Of a DNA stretch of 64,000 nucleotides, positions 55,327-63,698 are shown one piece after another (positions within the stretch are counted from its first letter, which is position 1; each line of letters begins with the position of its first letter). A model generated the notes under the pieces. The model was not told the origin of the DNA. It made no database searches and worked only from the letters and a program-made list of their open reading frames with translations. Origin of the DNA: Qingshengfaniella alkalisoli (GTDB taxonomy: Bacteria; Pseudomonadota; Alphaproteobacteria; Rhodobacterales; Rhodobacteraceae); contig NZ_CP042261.1 of NCBI RefSeq assembly GCF_007855645.1, positions 414,501 to 478,500 of the forward strand. Reading direction: 5' to 3'. The position numbers and the translations under genes are program-made.

Positions 55327-57780
55327 ATGCCCGAATTGCCGCTTAATGACGATGCCGCGCGAAGGCTGCGGTGGCCCCTCAGACTGACAGGTCTGGGGCT
55401 GGTCTTCGAGCGGTTTGCACTTGCATTCTGGCCAGTCTGGACTGTGGTATTCGTAGCGCTCGCTGCGCTGTTTCTGGGGCTTCAGGACATTGCGCCGATT
55501 GAAGCGGTCTGGCTGGCCACGGTCGCCACGGTCACCGCGACGGCGTATTTTCTGTTGCGCGGCTGCTGGCGGTTTCGTTGGCCGAAGCGTGCCGAAGTTA
55601 TGGAGCGGCTGGACGAGACGCTGCAGGGGCGCCCCCTTGCGGCGCTGTCGGATCGTCAGGCTATCGGCACGGGCGACCGCCAGTCTGAATATCTTTGGCA
55701 AACGCATCAACAGCGGATGCGGGAACGGCTGTCGGGGGTACGTCCCGTCTGGCCGCGCGAGGTTCTGACACGTAATGACCCTTACGGGTTTCGGTTTGTT
55801 GCGTTAACCGTTCTGGCGGTCGGCCTGCTGTTTGGCTCCGTGTGGCGCGCGGAGAGTATTCTCGACATGACACCGGGCGAGCCGGAAGCCGTGGTAGCCG
55901 GTCCAAGTTGGGAAGGGTGGATCGAGCCACCGGCATATACCGGCAAGCCGAGCCTCTATCTGAATGAGTTGAACGTGGACAGCCTGTCGGTGCCACAGGG
56001 CAGCCTGGTCACGTTGCGGCTGTATGGCGAGGCAGGCACGTTGACGGTAGTGCAGACTGTGTCTGAAGTCGCCGGCGCGTATGACGATGCAACCGTGGCA
56101 CATGAATTCGCGGTGCAGAAATCGGGTAACATCCAGATCGAGGGTGAGGGCGGGCACAGTTGGCAAATCGCCATGCTGCCCGACGCGCCACCGAGTGTAA
56201 CAATTGCGGGTTCGGCAACCCGCGAAGCTGCCGGCGAAATGGCTTTGCCATTCGAGGCGGGAGATGACTACGGCGTGGTGGCCGGCAGCGCGGTGATCGA
56301 ACTGGATCTGGATGCCGCCGATCGGCGTTACGGGCTTGAGATTGATCCCGAGCCGCGCGAGGCGATCACCGTCGATCTTCCCATGCCATTCACCGGCAGC
56401 AGAACCGAATTCAACGAACGACTGACGGCGGATTTCTCACAGCACGCTTGGGCGAATCTACCGGTCGTTGTCACGCTTGAAGTTACGGACGCGATGGGAA
56501 ACACGGGGCGCAGCGAGGTAGAAGGGTTGGCCGAGCTACCCGCGCGTCGCTTTTTTGATCCGTTGGCTAAAGCGGTGATAGAACAGCGGCGTGATCTGCT
56601 GTGGAACCGTGAAAACGCGATCCGAGTGTCGCAAATGCTACGCGCGGTGTCACATGAGCCGGATGGGGTGTTCCGTTCGGCGACGGATTACATGCGGTTG
56701 CGTTTCATCACACGTCGGCTGGAAGCATACCATCAGGCGGGCCTGACGGATGAACGCGTAGACGAGATGTCTCAGGCGTTATGGGATCTGGCCTTGAGCA
56801 TCGAGGAAGGTGATCTTTCGGATGCGCTGAAACGCATGCGGCGTGCGCAGGAACGGCTTTCCGAAGCGATGCGAGATGGCGCCAGCCCGCCTGAGATCGC
56901 AGAGTTGATGCAGGAATTGCGCGAAGCAACGCAGGACTATCTGCGGCAGCTTGCGGAACAACAGCCGGAGGATGGTACGGAGTTCTCGCAGAACGAGAAC
57001 ACGCAAACCATGAACTCCGACCAGTTGCAGGAAATGTTCGACCGCCTTCAACAATTGATGGAGGAAGGTCGGATGGCCGAGGCCCAGCAATTGCTCGATA
57101 TGCTGTCCCAGATGATGGAAAACATGCAGATCGCACGTGGTCAGCAAGGACAGGGCCAACAGGGAGAAGGTCAGCAGGCCATGCAGGGGCTGATGGATAC
57201 CCTGCGCCAGCAACAGGGGCTGTCGGACGATTCCTTCGGTCGATTGCAGGACCAATACAATCCGCAAGGGGATGGCTCGCAGCCCAACGGGCAGGATCTG
57301 GCCGACCACCAACAGGCCTTGCGGGATCTTCTGGAACAGCAGCGACAAGCGCTCGAAGGTCTGGGAGAGACGGGGGAAGGGGCCGGAGAGGCGCTGGACC
57401 GGGCCGGGCGCGCGATGGAACAGGCGGAAGAGGCGTTGCGGGGCGATGATTTGGCGGGCTCTCTCGACAGCCAGTCAGATGCGATGGAAGCGCTACGTGA
57501 TGGGGTGCAGGAACTGGGGCGTGAACTGGCGCAACAGCAGCAACCGGGTCAGGGGCAGCAGGGTAACCAATTGGGGCAAACCACACCCGCGCCGGAACTC
57601 GATCCATTGGGCCGGCAGATCGGACCAAACCAGCGTTTCGGGACCAATGAAGCGCTGGATGACGAGGATGTCTATCGCCGTGCGCGTGATCTTCTTGACG
57701 AGATTCGGCGCAGGTCCGGCGAGCAGACGCGGCCCGGTTACGAACTGGATTACCTGCGGCGTTTGCTGGATCGATTTTGA
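55327..57780 (+). CDS. DUF4175 / TIGR02302-type membrane protein
   Basis: 817 residues. Three hydrophobic N-terminal segments (about 34-50, 60-78 and 157-172) are followed by a long extracytoplasmic or cytoplasmic body; NLPVVVTLEVTDAMGNTGRSEV and LPARRFFDPLAKAVIEQRRDLLWN match the TIGR02302/DUF4175 family of alphaproteobacteria. Residues 560-760 are Gln-rich and helical, with repeats around QQLMEEGRMAEAQQLLDML and QQQGLSDDSFGRLQDQYNPQG. Function is unknown. It stands between lysA and a convergent zinc-ribbon gene and ends 3 bp from it. Confidence 0.83.
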   Translation: MPELPLNDDAARRLRWPLRLTGLGLVFERFALAFWPVWTVVFVALAALFLGLQDIAPIEAVWLATVATVTATAYFLLRGCWRFRWPKRAEVMERLDETLQGRPLAALSDRQAIGTGDRQSEYLWQTHQQRMRERLSGVRPVWPREVLTRNDPYGFRFVALTVLAVGLLFGSVWRAESILDMTPGEPEAVVAGPSWEGWIEPPAYTGKPSLYLNELNVDSLSVPQGSLVTLRLYGEAGTLTVVQTVSEVAGAYDDATVAHEFAVQKSGNIQIEGEGGHSWQIAMLPDAPPSVTIAGSATREAAGEMALPFEAGDDYGVVAGSAVIELDLDAADRRYGLEIDPEPREAITVDLPMPFTGSRTEFNERLTADFSQHAWANLPVVVTLEVTDAMGNTGRSEVEGLAELPARRFFDPLAKAVIEQRRDLLWNRENAIRVSQMLRAVSHEPDGVFRSATDYMRLRFITRRLEAYHQAGLTDERVDEMSQALWDLALSIEEGDLSDALKRMRRAQERLSEAMRDGASPPEIAELMQELREATQDYLRQLAEQQPEDGTEFSQNENTQTMNSDQLQEMFDRLQQLMEEGRMAEAQQLLDMLSQMMENMQIARGQQGQGQQGEGQQAMQGLMDTLRQQQGLSDDSFGRLQDQYNPQGDGSQPNGQDLADHQQALRDLLEQQRQALEGLGETGEGAGEALDRAGRAMEQAEEALRGDDLAGSLDSQSDAMEALRDGVQELGRELAQQQQPGQGQQGNQLGQTTPAPELDPLGRQIGPNQRFGTNEALDDEDVYRRARDLLDEIRRRSGEQTRPGYELDYLRRLLDRF

Positions 57781-57783
57781 GCG

Positions 57784-58575
57784 TTAGCCATCGGCGCCGA
57801 TCAGCCGGCTCTGAACTTGCTCAAATGACGCAAGCGCCTTACGCGCATGTTCGGAAATCGCGGATTGCAGCGTTTCGCCATGCTCGGAAATGACGCTCAG
57901 GAACGGGTCCGCCTGCGGGGCATGCCCTGCGATCAACGGTGCGCCAAGGTAGAGCGCCAGTGCGATTAGACAGGCCAGCACCGGTATCGCGAAGCCGATC
58001 CGGAAGTCGCGGCGTTCCTTGCGTTCGCGGATAATGGCCAACTCCTGCTTGCTTACCGCAACCGGCAAACCGGGGTCGGATCTGCGGTGTAACCTTGGCG
58101 TTACTGGCTCTATCGGTCGTTCGGGTGCCTCGATGACCGAACCCGGATCGCTTTCTTCCCCGGTGTTCCACTCCCGGCTGTCTCTGGCGCGTTCTGCTGC
58201 CTTGAGCCGTTCCAGCCTGTCGCGGACGCTCTCCTTGGGACGTGGGGGAATGACCAAGCCCAGATCCGGCTGCGTTTCCAACGGGGCAGGTGGGCTTGAC
58301 TTGCGCGCCTGTGCTTCACGTGCGGCTTCTTCGCGCAGCACCTCCAGCACTTCCGGATCGACTTCGCGCTGGACATGCGTGGATTCTTGCATCTGTGGAG
58401 TGTCGACCGGGGGCGGCGGGGTCGAACGCGGCGGAACAACCGCATGGGTCAGTTGATACCAACTATGGGCACAGGCCGAACACTGCACTTCGCGCCCGCG
58501 ACCTGAAATCGCGGCTGCGGGGATGTCGTATGCGGCCTCGCATTGCGGGCAGATGATGCGGATCGTATCGGTCAA
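57784..58575 (-). CDS. MJ0042-type zinc-ribbon membrane protein
   Basis: 263 residues. An N-terminal zinc ribbon with Cys9, Cys12, Cys32 and Cys35 (ICPQC and VQCSAC) matches the MJ0042 family of zinc-finger domain proteins, followed by a Pro-rich linker, a charged coil and one membrane helix (about 193-213). Only the ribbon and the anchor are recognisable; the arrangement suggests a cytoplasmic metal-binding head on a membrane anchor. Divergent from ftsE, and similar genes lie beside ftsEX in related genomes as far as I recall. A cell-division link is possible but unproven. Confidence 0.82.
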   Translation of the reverse strand: MTDTIRIICPQCEAAYDIPAAAISGRGREVQCSACAHSWYQLTHAVVPPRSTPPPPVDTPQMQESTHVQREVDPEVLEVLREEAAREAQARKSSPPAPLETQPDLGLVIPPRPKESVRDRLERLKAAERARDSREWNTGEESDPGSVIEAPERPIEPVTPRLHRRSDPGLPVAVSKQELAIIRERKERRDFRIGFAIPVLACLIALALYLGAPLIAGHAPQADPFLSVISEHGETLQSAISEHARKALASFEQVQSRLIGADG

Positions 58576-58726
58576 ACTTGGCCCTGAACTGCTCGCCTCG
58601 TTGTGCCACGAGCCTGTAGGTTTTTACAGCGGAGAGTTGCTGCGGACAATCTGCATTGTTGCAACGCCCGCGTGGCTGCGGCACAAGCGGCGCAGAAAAT
58701 ATAACAAGAACCGGAGCAGTCACGAG

Positions 58727-59404
58727 GTGATCGAGCTTGACCGTGTGGCCATGCGCTACGGCGATAACGAGTTGTTTTACGACGCGTCCTTGTCTCTGAC
58801 GCCGGGCAGCTTTCATTTTCTGACCGGACCTTCCGGCGCGGGTAAAACCACGCTGATCCGTCTGTGTTATGGCGACCTGCTGCCCACGGGCGGCAATGTA
58901 CGACTGTTCGGCGATCCGACAGTCACACTGGGTCGCGATGCATTGGCGCATGCGCGGCGCAGGATCGGCGTGGTGCATCAGGACGGGCAGTTCCTCGATC
59001 ATCTGAGTGTAGAGGACAATGTCGCGCTCCCATTGATCGTATCGGGGCAACTCAACGCGGCGCGCCGGTCGGAGGTGCGGGATCTGCTCGGATGGGTCGG
59101 TCTGTCCTCGCGTAGGAACGCGCGACCGCAGGAGTTGTCGGGCGGCGAAAAGCAGCGTGCGGCGTTGGCGCGGGCGCTGATCCTGTCGCCGGATGTCATC
59201 TTGGCCGATGAACCGACGGGCAATGTGGATTGGGAAATGTCAGTCAGGTTGCTGAAACTGCTACTGGAGTTGAACCGGCTGGGCAAGGCAGTGCTGCTGG
59301 CGACACATGATCTTTCCTTGATCCGATCGGTTCGCGGGACGGTGCAGGCGAGGGTTCTGCGCTTGTCGGATAGGCGTCTGGGTGCCGGAGGTGCCGATAT
59401 ATGA
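58727..59404 (+). CDS. ftsE: Cell division ATP-binding protein FtsE
   Basis: 225 residues from GTG at 58727, GGAG upstream; the open frame extends much further back but FtsE starts at MIELDRVAMRYG. Walker A is GPSGAGKTT (34-42), the ABC signature is LSGGEKQR, and Walker B is VILADEPTGN with the H-loop in LLATHDLSL. It forms a membrane ATPase with FtsX that controls peptidoglycan hydrolases during division. It overlaps ftsX by 4 bp (ATGA). Confidence 0.95.
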   Translation: MIELDRVAMRYGDNELFYDASLSLTPGSFHFLTGPSGAGKTTLIRLCYGDLLPTGGNVRLFGDPTVTLGRDALAHARRRIGVVHQDGQFLDHLSVEDNVALPLIVSGQLNAARRSEVRDLLGWVGLSSRRNARPQELSGGEKQRAALARALILSPDVILADEPTGNVDWEMSVRLLKLLLELNRLGKAVLLATHDLSLIRSVRGTVQARVLRLSDRRLGAGGADI

Positions 59405-60279
59405 AGCGACTTCTTCAGCAACTTCCAGGTCGCAACGGTGTCGTGCCAACAAGCGGTTTTTCGGCGCGTCTGACCGTTTTTGCGGCGGCAGCGATGACCT
59501 TTCTGGCGGTGTTCGTCCTGGGGTTGGCACAAGTGGCCAATGGCATTGCGGATCGATGGCAAAGCGAGTTGGTCGATAGTGCCACCTTGCGCGTGGCTGC
59601 ACCTGCGGACGAACTTGACTCGCAGACCGATGCGGCGCTGGAAATACTGCGTATGACGCCGGGGATTACCTCGGCTGAACTGGTTACGGCCGAGGATCAA
59701 ATCGCATTGCTCGAGCCCTGGTTCGGAGCGCATGTTCCCCTTGCGCAGCTTGACCTGCCGCGCCTGATCGCGATCAGGCGGGACTCCAGTGGCTTCGATC
59801 CTGAGGGTCTGCGCCTGCGGCTGCAGGCGGAAGTGCCAGGCGCGGTGCTGGATGACCATGAGCGATGGCGCACTCCATTGTTGGCGGCGGCGGAGCGTCT
59901 GACCAACATTGCCAATTTGTCGCTTCTGTTGATCGCGACCACGATGGCCGTCATCGTCGCGCTTGCCGCGCAGAGCGCGCTTGCGGCCAATGATCGGCTG
60001 ATTGGTGTACTGCGTGTGGTTGGCGCGACGGATGGGTATATCACTCGTGTCTTTACGACGCGCTTTACCCTGCGGGCCATGTGTGGTGCCGCTGCGGGTG
60101 CGATCGTCGGAAAGCTGTTGCTGACGCTTGTGCCGGTGCTGCCGCGTTCGGGGCTGATGTCGGGAACTGCCGCAACCCTTTCCTGGCCGTGGTTGATTGC
60201 GCTTCCTGCTATGGTTGCCGTGCTTGCCTATGTTACCACGTGGTGGGCGGCGAACAGGACATTGAAAGGGCTGACATGA
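59401..60279 (+). CDS. ftsX: Cell division protein FtsX
   Basis: 292 residues. The FtsX pattern is a cytoplasmic N-terminus, TM1 (about 26-44), a periplasmic loop of about 110 residues (ALEILRMTPGITSAELVTAEDQ), then three membrane helices, with SLLLIATTMAVIVALAAQSAL and LRVVGATDGYITRVFTTRF. It transmits FtsE ATP hydrolysis to periplasmic amidase activators. It starts and ends in 4-bp overlaps, being translationally coupled to ftsE and plsC. Confidence 0.93.
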   Translation: MKRLLQQLPGRNGVVPTSGFSARLTVFAAAAMTFLAVFVLGLAQVANGIADRWQSELVDSATLRVAAPADELDSQTDAALEILRMTPGITSAELVTAEDQIALLEPWFGAHVPLAQLDLPRLIAIRRDSSGFDPEGLRLRLQAEVPGAVLDDHERWRTPLLAAAERLTNIANLSLLLIATTMAVIVALAAQSALAANDRLIGVLRVVGATDGYITRVFTTRFTLRAMCGAAAGAIVGKLLLTLVPVLPRSGLMSGTAATLSWPWLIALPAMVAVLAYVTTWWAANRTLKGLT

Positions 60280-61007
60280 TCCGCATGGGGTGGCGCTGGC
60301 TTCGGTCGCTCGTTTTCAACATCCAGATGTATCTGGCGATGGCGTTGCTTGCGGTGATTTACACCCCTTGGGCGATCTTTGACCGTAGGGGTGCTTATGC
60401 CGGTATCCATACCTATTGTCGTTGGGTCCGGTTTAGCGCGCGTTGGCTGGTGGGTCTGCGATCGGAAATTCGAGGAGACGTGCCAACGGACGAGGTGCTG
60501 ATCGCGTCGAAGCATGAGAGCTTTTTCGATATCATCATGATCTGTTCGGTTGTGCCGCGCCCGAAATTCATCATGAAGAAACAACTGCGTTGGGCACCGA
60601 TCCTTGGCTGGTACGCGATGCGGATCGGTTGCGTGCCGGTAGATCGCGGCAAGCGCGGACAGGCAGTGGCCAGAATGCTTGATGATGTCGCGCATGGAGA
60701 TGCCCCACCGGGACAGTTGATCATTTATCCCCAAGGCACCCGTGTCGCGCCGGGGACAAAGGTGCCTTACAAGGTCGGGGCCGGGGTTCTTTACAAGCAA
60801 CTCATGCAGCCCTGCATACCTGCGGCGACGAATGTGGGAGTTTTCTGGCCGCGTCAGCGTATCAGGCGTGACCCGGGACTGGCTGTCGTCGAGTTCCTTC
60901 CGCCCGTCGCGCCGGGCAAGCGGGTCGAGGAGTTTATGCAGACCCTCGAGACGGATATCGAAGCACGTTCAGCGCAACTGCGCCGCGAGGCCGGATTCGA
61001 AGTGTAG
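60276..61007 (+). CDS. plsC: 1-acyl-sn-glycerol-3-phosphate acyltransferase
   Basis: 243 residues starting in an ATGA overlap with ftsX. One N-terminal membrane anchor (about 14-31), then the acyltransferase HxxxxD motif at His80-Asp85 (KHESFFD) and YPQGTRVAPG for the glycerol-phosphate pocket. It makes phosphatidic acid from lysophosphatidic acid, the second membrane-lipid step after PlsY (encoded near 20 kb). Coupling to ftsEX may coordinate membrane synthesis with division; that idea is inference. Confidence 0.94.
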   Translation: MIRMGWRWLRSLVFNIQMYLAMALLAVIYTPWAIFDRRGAYAGIHTYCRWVRFSARWLVGLRSEIRGDVPTDEVLIASKHESFFDIIMICSVVPRPKFIMKKQLRWAPILGWYAMRIGCVPVDRGKRGQAVARMLDDVAHGDAPPGQLIIYPQGTRVAPGTKVPYKVGAGVLYKQLMQPCIPAATNVGVFWPRQRIRRDPGLAVVEFLPPVAPGKRVEEFMQTLETDIEARSAQLRREAGFEV

Positions 61008-61017
61008 GGAGACAACC

Positions 61018-61620
61018 ATGGAATTCATCGACGGAATCGCGGATTTGGAAGCGCTTTACGGCGTGCCTCAAGAGACATCGACCGCCAAGGTCGCAGCTCA
61101 GCTGACGCCGGAATACCGCCGCTGGATCGAAGCCAGCCGTTTCTGTGTGCTCACGACCGTCGGGCCGGAAGGAACCGATGCCTCGCCGCGCGGGGACGAC
61201 AATCCGGTCGTGCGCATTCAGGATGGAAAGACCCTTCTCCTGCCCGATTGGCGGGGCAATAACCGGATCGACAGCCTGCGCAATATCGTGCGCGATCCGC
61301 GTGTATCGCTGATGTTCATGGTGCCGGGGTCGAACAATGTTATTCGTGTGAATGGTCGTGCGAAGCTGACAGCGGACGAGGCCTTGATCGATAGCTTCGC
61401 GCGAAGGGCGGGCCGACCGCGAACCGTGGCCGTCATCGAGATCGGCGAGGTCTATTTCCAATGTGCGCGGGCCATCGTCCGGTCGCGGCTATGGGGGGAT
61501 CACGCCCATCACGACTTGCCGAGCCCCGGAGACATGTTGGCCGCGCTCACCGACGGGCGCGTGGGTGGTGAGTCGTATGATCGCGAATGGCCGGAGCGCG
61601 CGGCAAACTCGATGTGGTGA
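61018..61620 (+). CDS. Pyridoxamine 5'-phosphate oxidase-family flavin-binding protein
   Basis: 200 residues from the ATG at 61018 with AGGGAG upstream. A split-barrel flavin fold is suggested by FCVLTTVGPEGTDASPRGD, LLLPDWRGNNRIDSLRNI and VSLMFMVPG, the MSMEG_1061-type FMN-dependent PPOX group. Residues AVIEIGEVYFQCARAIVRSRLW follow the typical dimer strand. Such proteins reduce or bind small heterocycles; substrate unknown. It lies 10 bp after plsC and may be cotranscribed, though no functional link is apparent. Confidence 0.85.
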   Translation: MEFIDGIADLEALYGVPQETSTAKVAAQLTPEYRRWIEASRFCVLTTVGPEGTDASPRGDDNPVVRIQDGKTLLLPDWRGNNRIDSLRNIVRDPRVSLMFMVPGSNNVIRVNGRAKLTADEALIDSFARRAGRPRTVAVIEIGEVYFQCARAIVRSRLWGDHAHHDLPSPGDMLAALTDGRVGGESYDREWPERAANSMW

Positions 61621-61823
61621 TTTGGGCGTCGTGGTCCTGGGAGTGTTGCGCTGGAAACATGACGCGAAGGTCAGCCCATATATTCGCCGTCGCGTAACCG
61701 CGTAGTGACGTGGCGTCGGGTCTGAAATCGTCGCCGATCCACGTTGACCTAAGGAAAATTCTGGCTACATGCAGCCTAACATCGCCACGCGTATCGGCGA
61801 GTTGGTCGGACTGGAGAGTGGTC

Positions 61824-62444
61824 ATGAAGATCCGTAGAGCATGTAAGCAACTGGCTGCTGTAATCGTTGCCAGTGTTTCTTTTGGCGGGGCGTCTTTTGC
61901 CGCGACGTTGAATGAGGCGGATCTGGCGTCTAGGCAAGTGTCGTCCGATTGGTCGAGGCCGTCGGAGATCGTCGACGGTTATGATCAGTTTATCGGTTAT
62001 GGATACGGTCATGGTAACGAGTATCTGTATTTTTCGGGCCTCAGGGCGGGTGCCCAGCAGGTGAAGCTGACCTTGGCACTGCCTGAAGGTGTCAATGACC
62101 AATGGTCCACCATGAACCTGAATTACAAGACGACACCGTTTCAGTATTCGGGCTTCGAGGGCGCGACGCCGGGGCAGTTCCAGTTGAACCCGAATACCAC
62201 GCGCGAGACCAGCTACACTATCTCGCTGGGTGATGAATTTTCCGGGGCCCTGTATCTTGCTTTACACTTCAACAACGGCCCGATGACCTATTTCATCGAA
62301 GCGCCGGGTAATACCGGGTTCCAGCCCCAGCCTCCGACCACACCGGTTCCCCTTCCTGCCGGCGTCCTGCTTCTGGGCAGTGCGGTTGCTGGTCTGGGCG
62401 GCGCAACTGCGCTGAAGCGCTGCAAGTCAAAGCGTAACCAGTAA
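61824..62444 (+). CDS. VPLPA-CTERM sorting-domain exported protein
   Basis: 206 residues from the ATG at 61824 (GGAGAG upstream). A signal peptide ends near ASFAA; the body is a beta-rich domain of about 130 residues (GYGYGHGNEYLYFSGLRAGAQ) not matched to a family. At the C-terminus VPLPAGVLLLGSAVAGLGG precedes a basic tail, the VPLPA-CTERM form of PEP-CTERM sorting signals, cleaved by an exosortase. No exosortase gene is in the window. It is monocistronic, closed by a strong terminator. Confidence 0.85.
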   Translation: MKIRRACKQLAAVIVASVSFGGASFAATLNEADLASRQVSSDWSRPSEIVDGYDQFIGYGYGHGNEYLYFSGLRAGAQQVKLTLALPEGVNDQWSTMNLNYKTTPFQYSGFEGATPGQFQLNPNTTRETSYTISLGDEFSGALYLALHFNNGPMTYFIEAPGNTGFQPQPPTTPVPLPAGVLLLGSAVAGLGGATALKRCKSKRNQ

Positions 62445-62479
62445 CCAGTTTTATAATGGAGCATATTCTCTCCTCCCTC

Positions 62480-62511
62480 ATACCCCTGCCTTTGGCGGGG
62501 GTATTTTTTTG
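62480..62511 (+). terminator. Rho-independent terminator after the VPLPA-CTERM gene
   Basis: 11-bp stem with one G-U pair (ATACCCCTGCC / GGCGGGGGTAT), loop TTT and a run of six further T bases. Confidence 0.92.
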
Positions 62512-62690
62512 TTGTCCGCAACAGGGTGCTGATATGATGTGGTCGCGGTTTTGTGTTCTAGTGGCAACTGCGCCACAAATCGGCGAGGCTGGAGCAGGTT
62601 TATTTTGATCATATTATCTGGAAGGTTTTTCCTTTCCAAAGCGCTGGTTTGTTAGGTAGATGGTTCTGACTGCTCAGGGAGATGCGCAAA

Positions 62691-63698
62691 ATGATCAAAA
62701 CACCATATTTGTTGTTCTTGGGGGATGCTCCTGATTCATTGGCGGCGAAAGTTGCACAGGGCATCAAGGATTGGCGGCCGGACAACGCGATTGGCCAATT
62801 CCGTTTGCCGGGCTGCAAAGCGGATCTGGGTCTGACCGATATGACGCTGGGCGAGGCGCGGGCCGCTGGTGCGGAAACACTGGTTATCGGTGTCGCCAAC
62901 CGTGGAGGCGTAATTTCCGCGGCGTGGCTGGATGTGCTGGTCGAGGCACTGGAGAAGGGCTTCGATGTGGCAAGCGGGCTGCATAACCTGCTGCGCGACG
63001 AGCCTCGGCTGGTCGAAGCCGCGCAGCGCACGGGGCGGACCTTGCATGACGTTCGTGTGCCGCCGCCCGGCGTTAAATATCCGATTGCCAATGGCGAGCC
63101 GCGTAAGGGCAAGCGGGTTCTGGCCGTCGGAACCGATTGTTCTGTTGGCAAGATGTATACGGCGCTGGCGCTCGATGCGTCGATGCGGGAGCGTGGCCTA
63201 AAGTCAACCTTTCGCGCGACCGGGCAGACCGGCATTCTGATCACAGGTGAAGGTATACCGCTGGATGCGGTGGTCGCTGACTTCATGGCGGGCTCGGTAG
63301 AATGGCTGACGCCTGACAACGACCCGGACCACTGGGACATCATCGAAGGGCAGGGCAGCCTGTTCCACGTGTCCTACTCTGGTGTGACTATGGCGCTGGT
63401 GCATGGCGGTCAGGCGGATGCGCTGATCCTGTGCGACGAACCGACGCGTGATCACATGCGCGGCTTGCCGGGTTACAAGCTGCCGTCCCTGGAGCAGCTT
63501 CGCGACACGGCGTTGCCCTTGGCACAGGTGGCCAATCCGGATTGCAAGGTGGTCGGCGTTTCGGTGAACACGCAGCATCTGGATGAGCAGGCCGCCGTAG
63601 ATCACTTGAAAGCTGTTGAGGACCGCATGGGTCTGCCAACGGTTGATCCGTTCCGGCAGGGGGCTGACCGTCTGGCTGCGGCGCTTGAGGCGCTTTGA
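62691..63698 (+). CDS. dgcN: DUF1611 protein, DgcN-type N-acetyltransferase
   Basis: 335 residues from the ATG at 62691 (AGGGAG nine bases upstream; an ATG three codons earlier has no spacing). Family DUF1611: an N-terminal segment with FLGDAPDSLAAKVAQGI, then a P-loop GTDCSVGKMYTALAL (147-161), ATGQTGILITGEGIPLD, and SLFHVSYSGVTMALVHG. In marine Proteobacteria, DgcN was described as acetylating D-glutamate for catabolism. The next gene is the matching epimerase-like DgcA, overlapping by one base. A role in D-Glu use is inferred from this pair. Confidence 0.82.
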   Translation: MIKTPYLLFLGDAPDSLAAKVAQGIKDWRPDNAIGQFRLPGCKADLGLTDMTLGEARAAGAETLVIGVANRGGVISAAWLDVLVEALEKGFDVASGLHNLLRDEPRLVEAAQRTGRTLHDVRVPPPGVKYPIANGEPRKGKRVLAVGTDCSVGKMYTALALDASMRERGLKSTFRATGQTGILITGEGIPLDAVVADFMAGSVEWLTPDNDPDHWDIIEGQGSLFHVSYSGVTMALVHGGQADALILCDEPTRDHMRGLPGYKLPSLEQLRDTALPLAQVANPDCKVVGVSVNTQHLDEQAAVDHLKAVEDRMGLPTVDPFRQGADRLAAALEAL

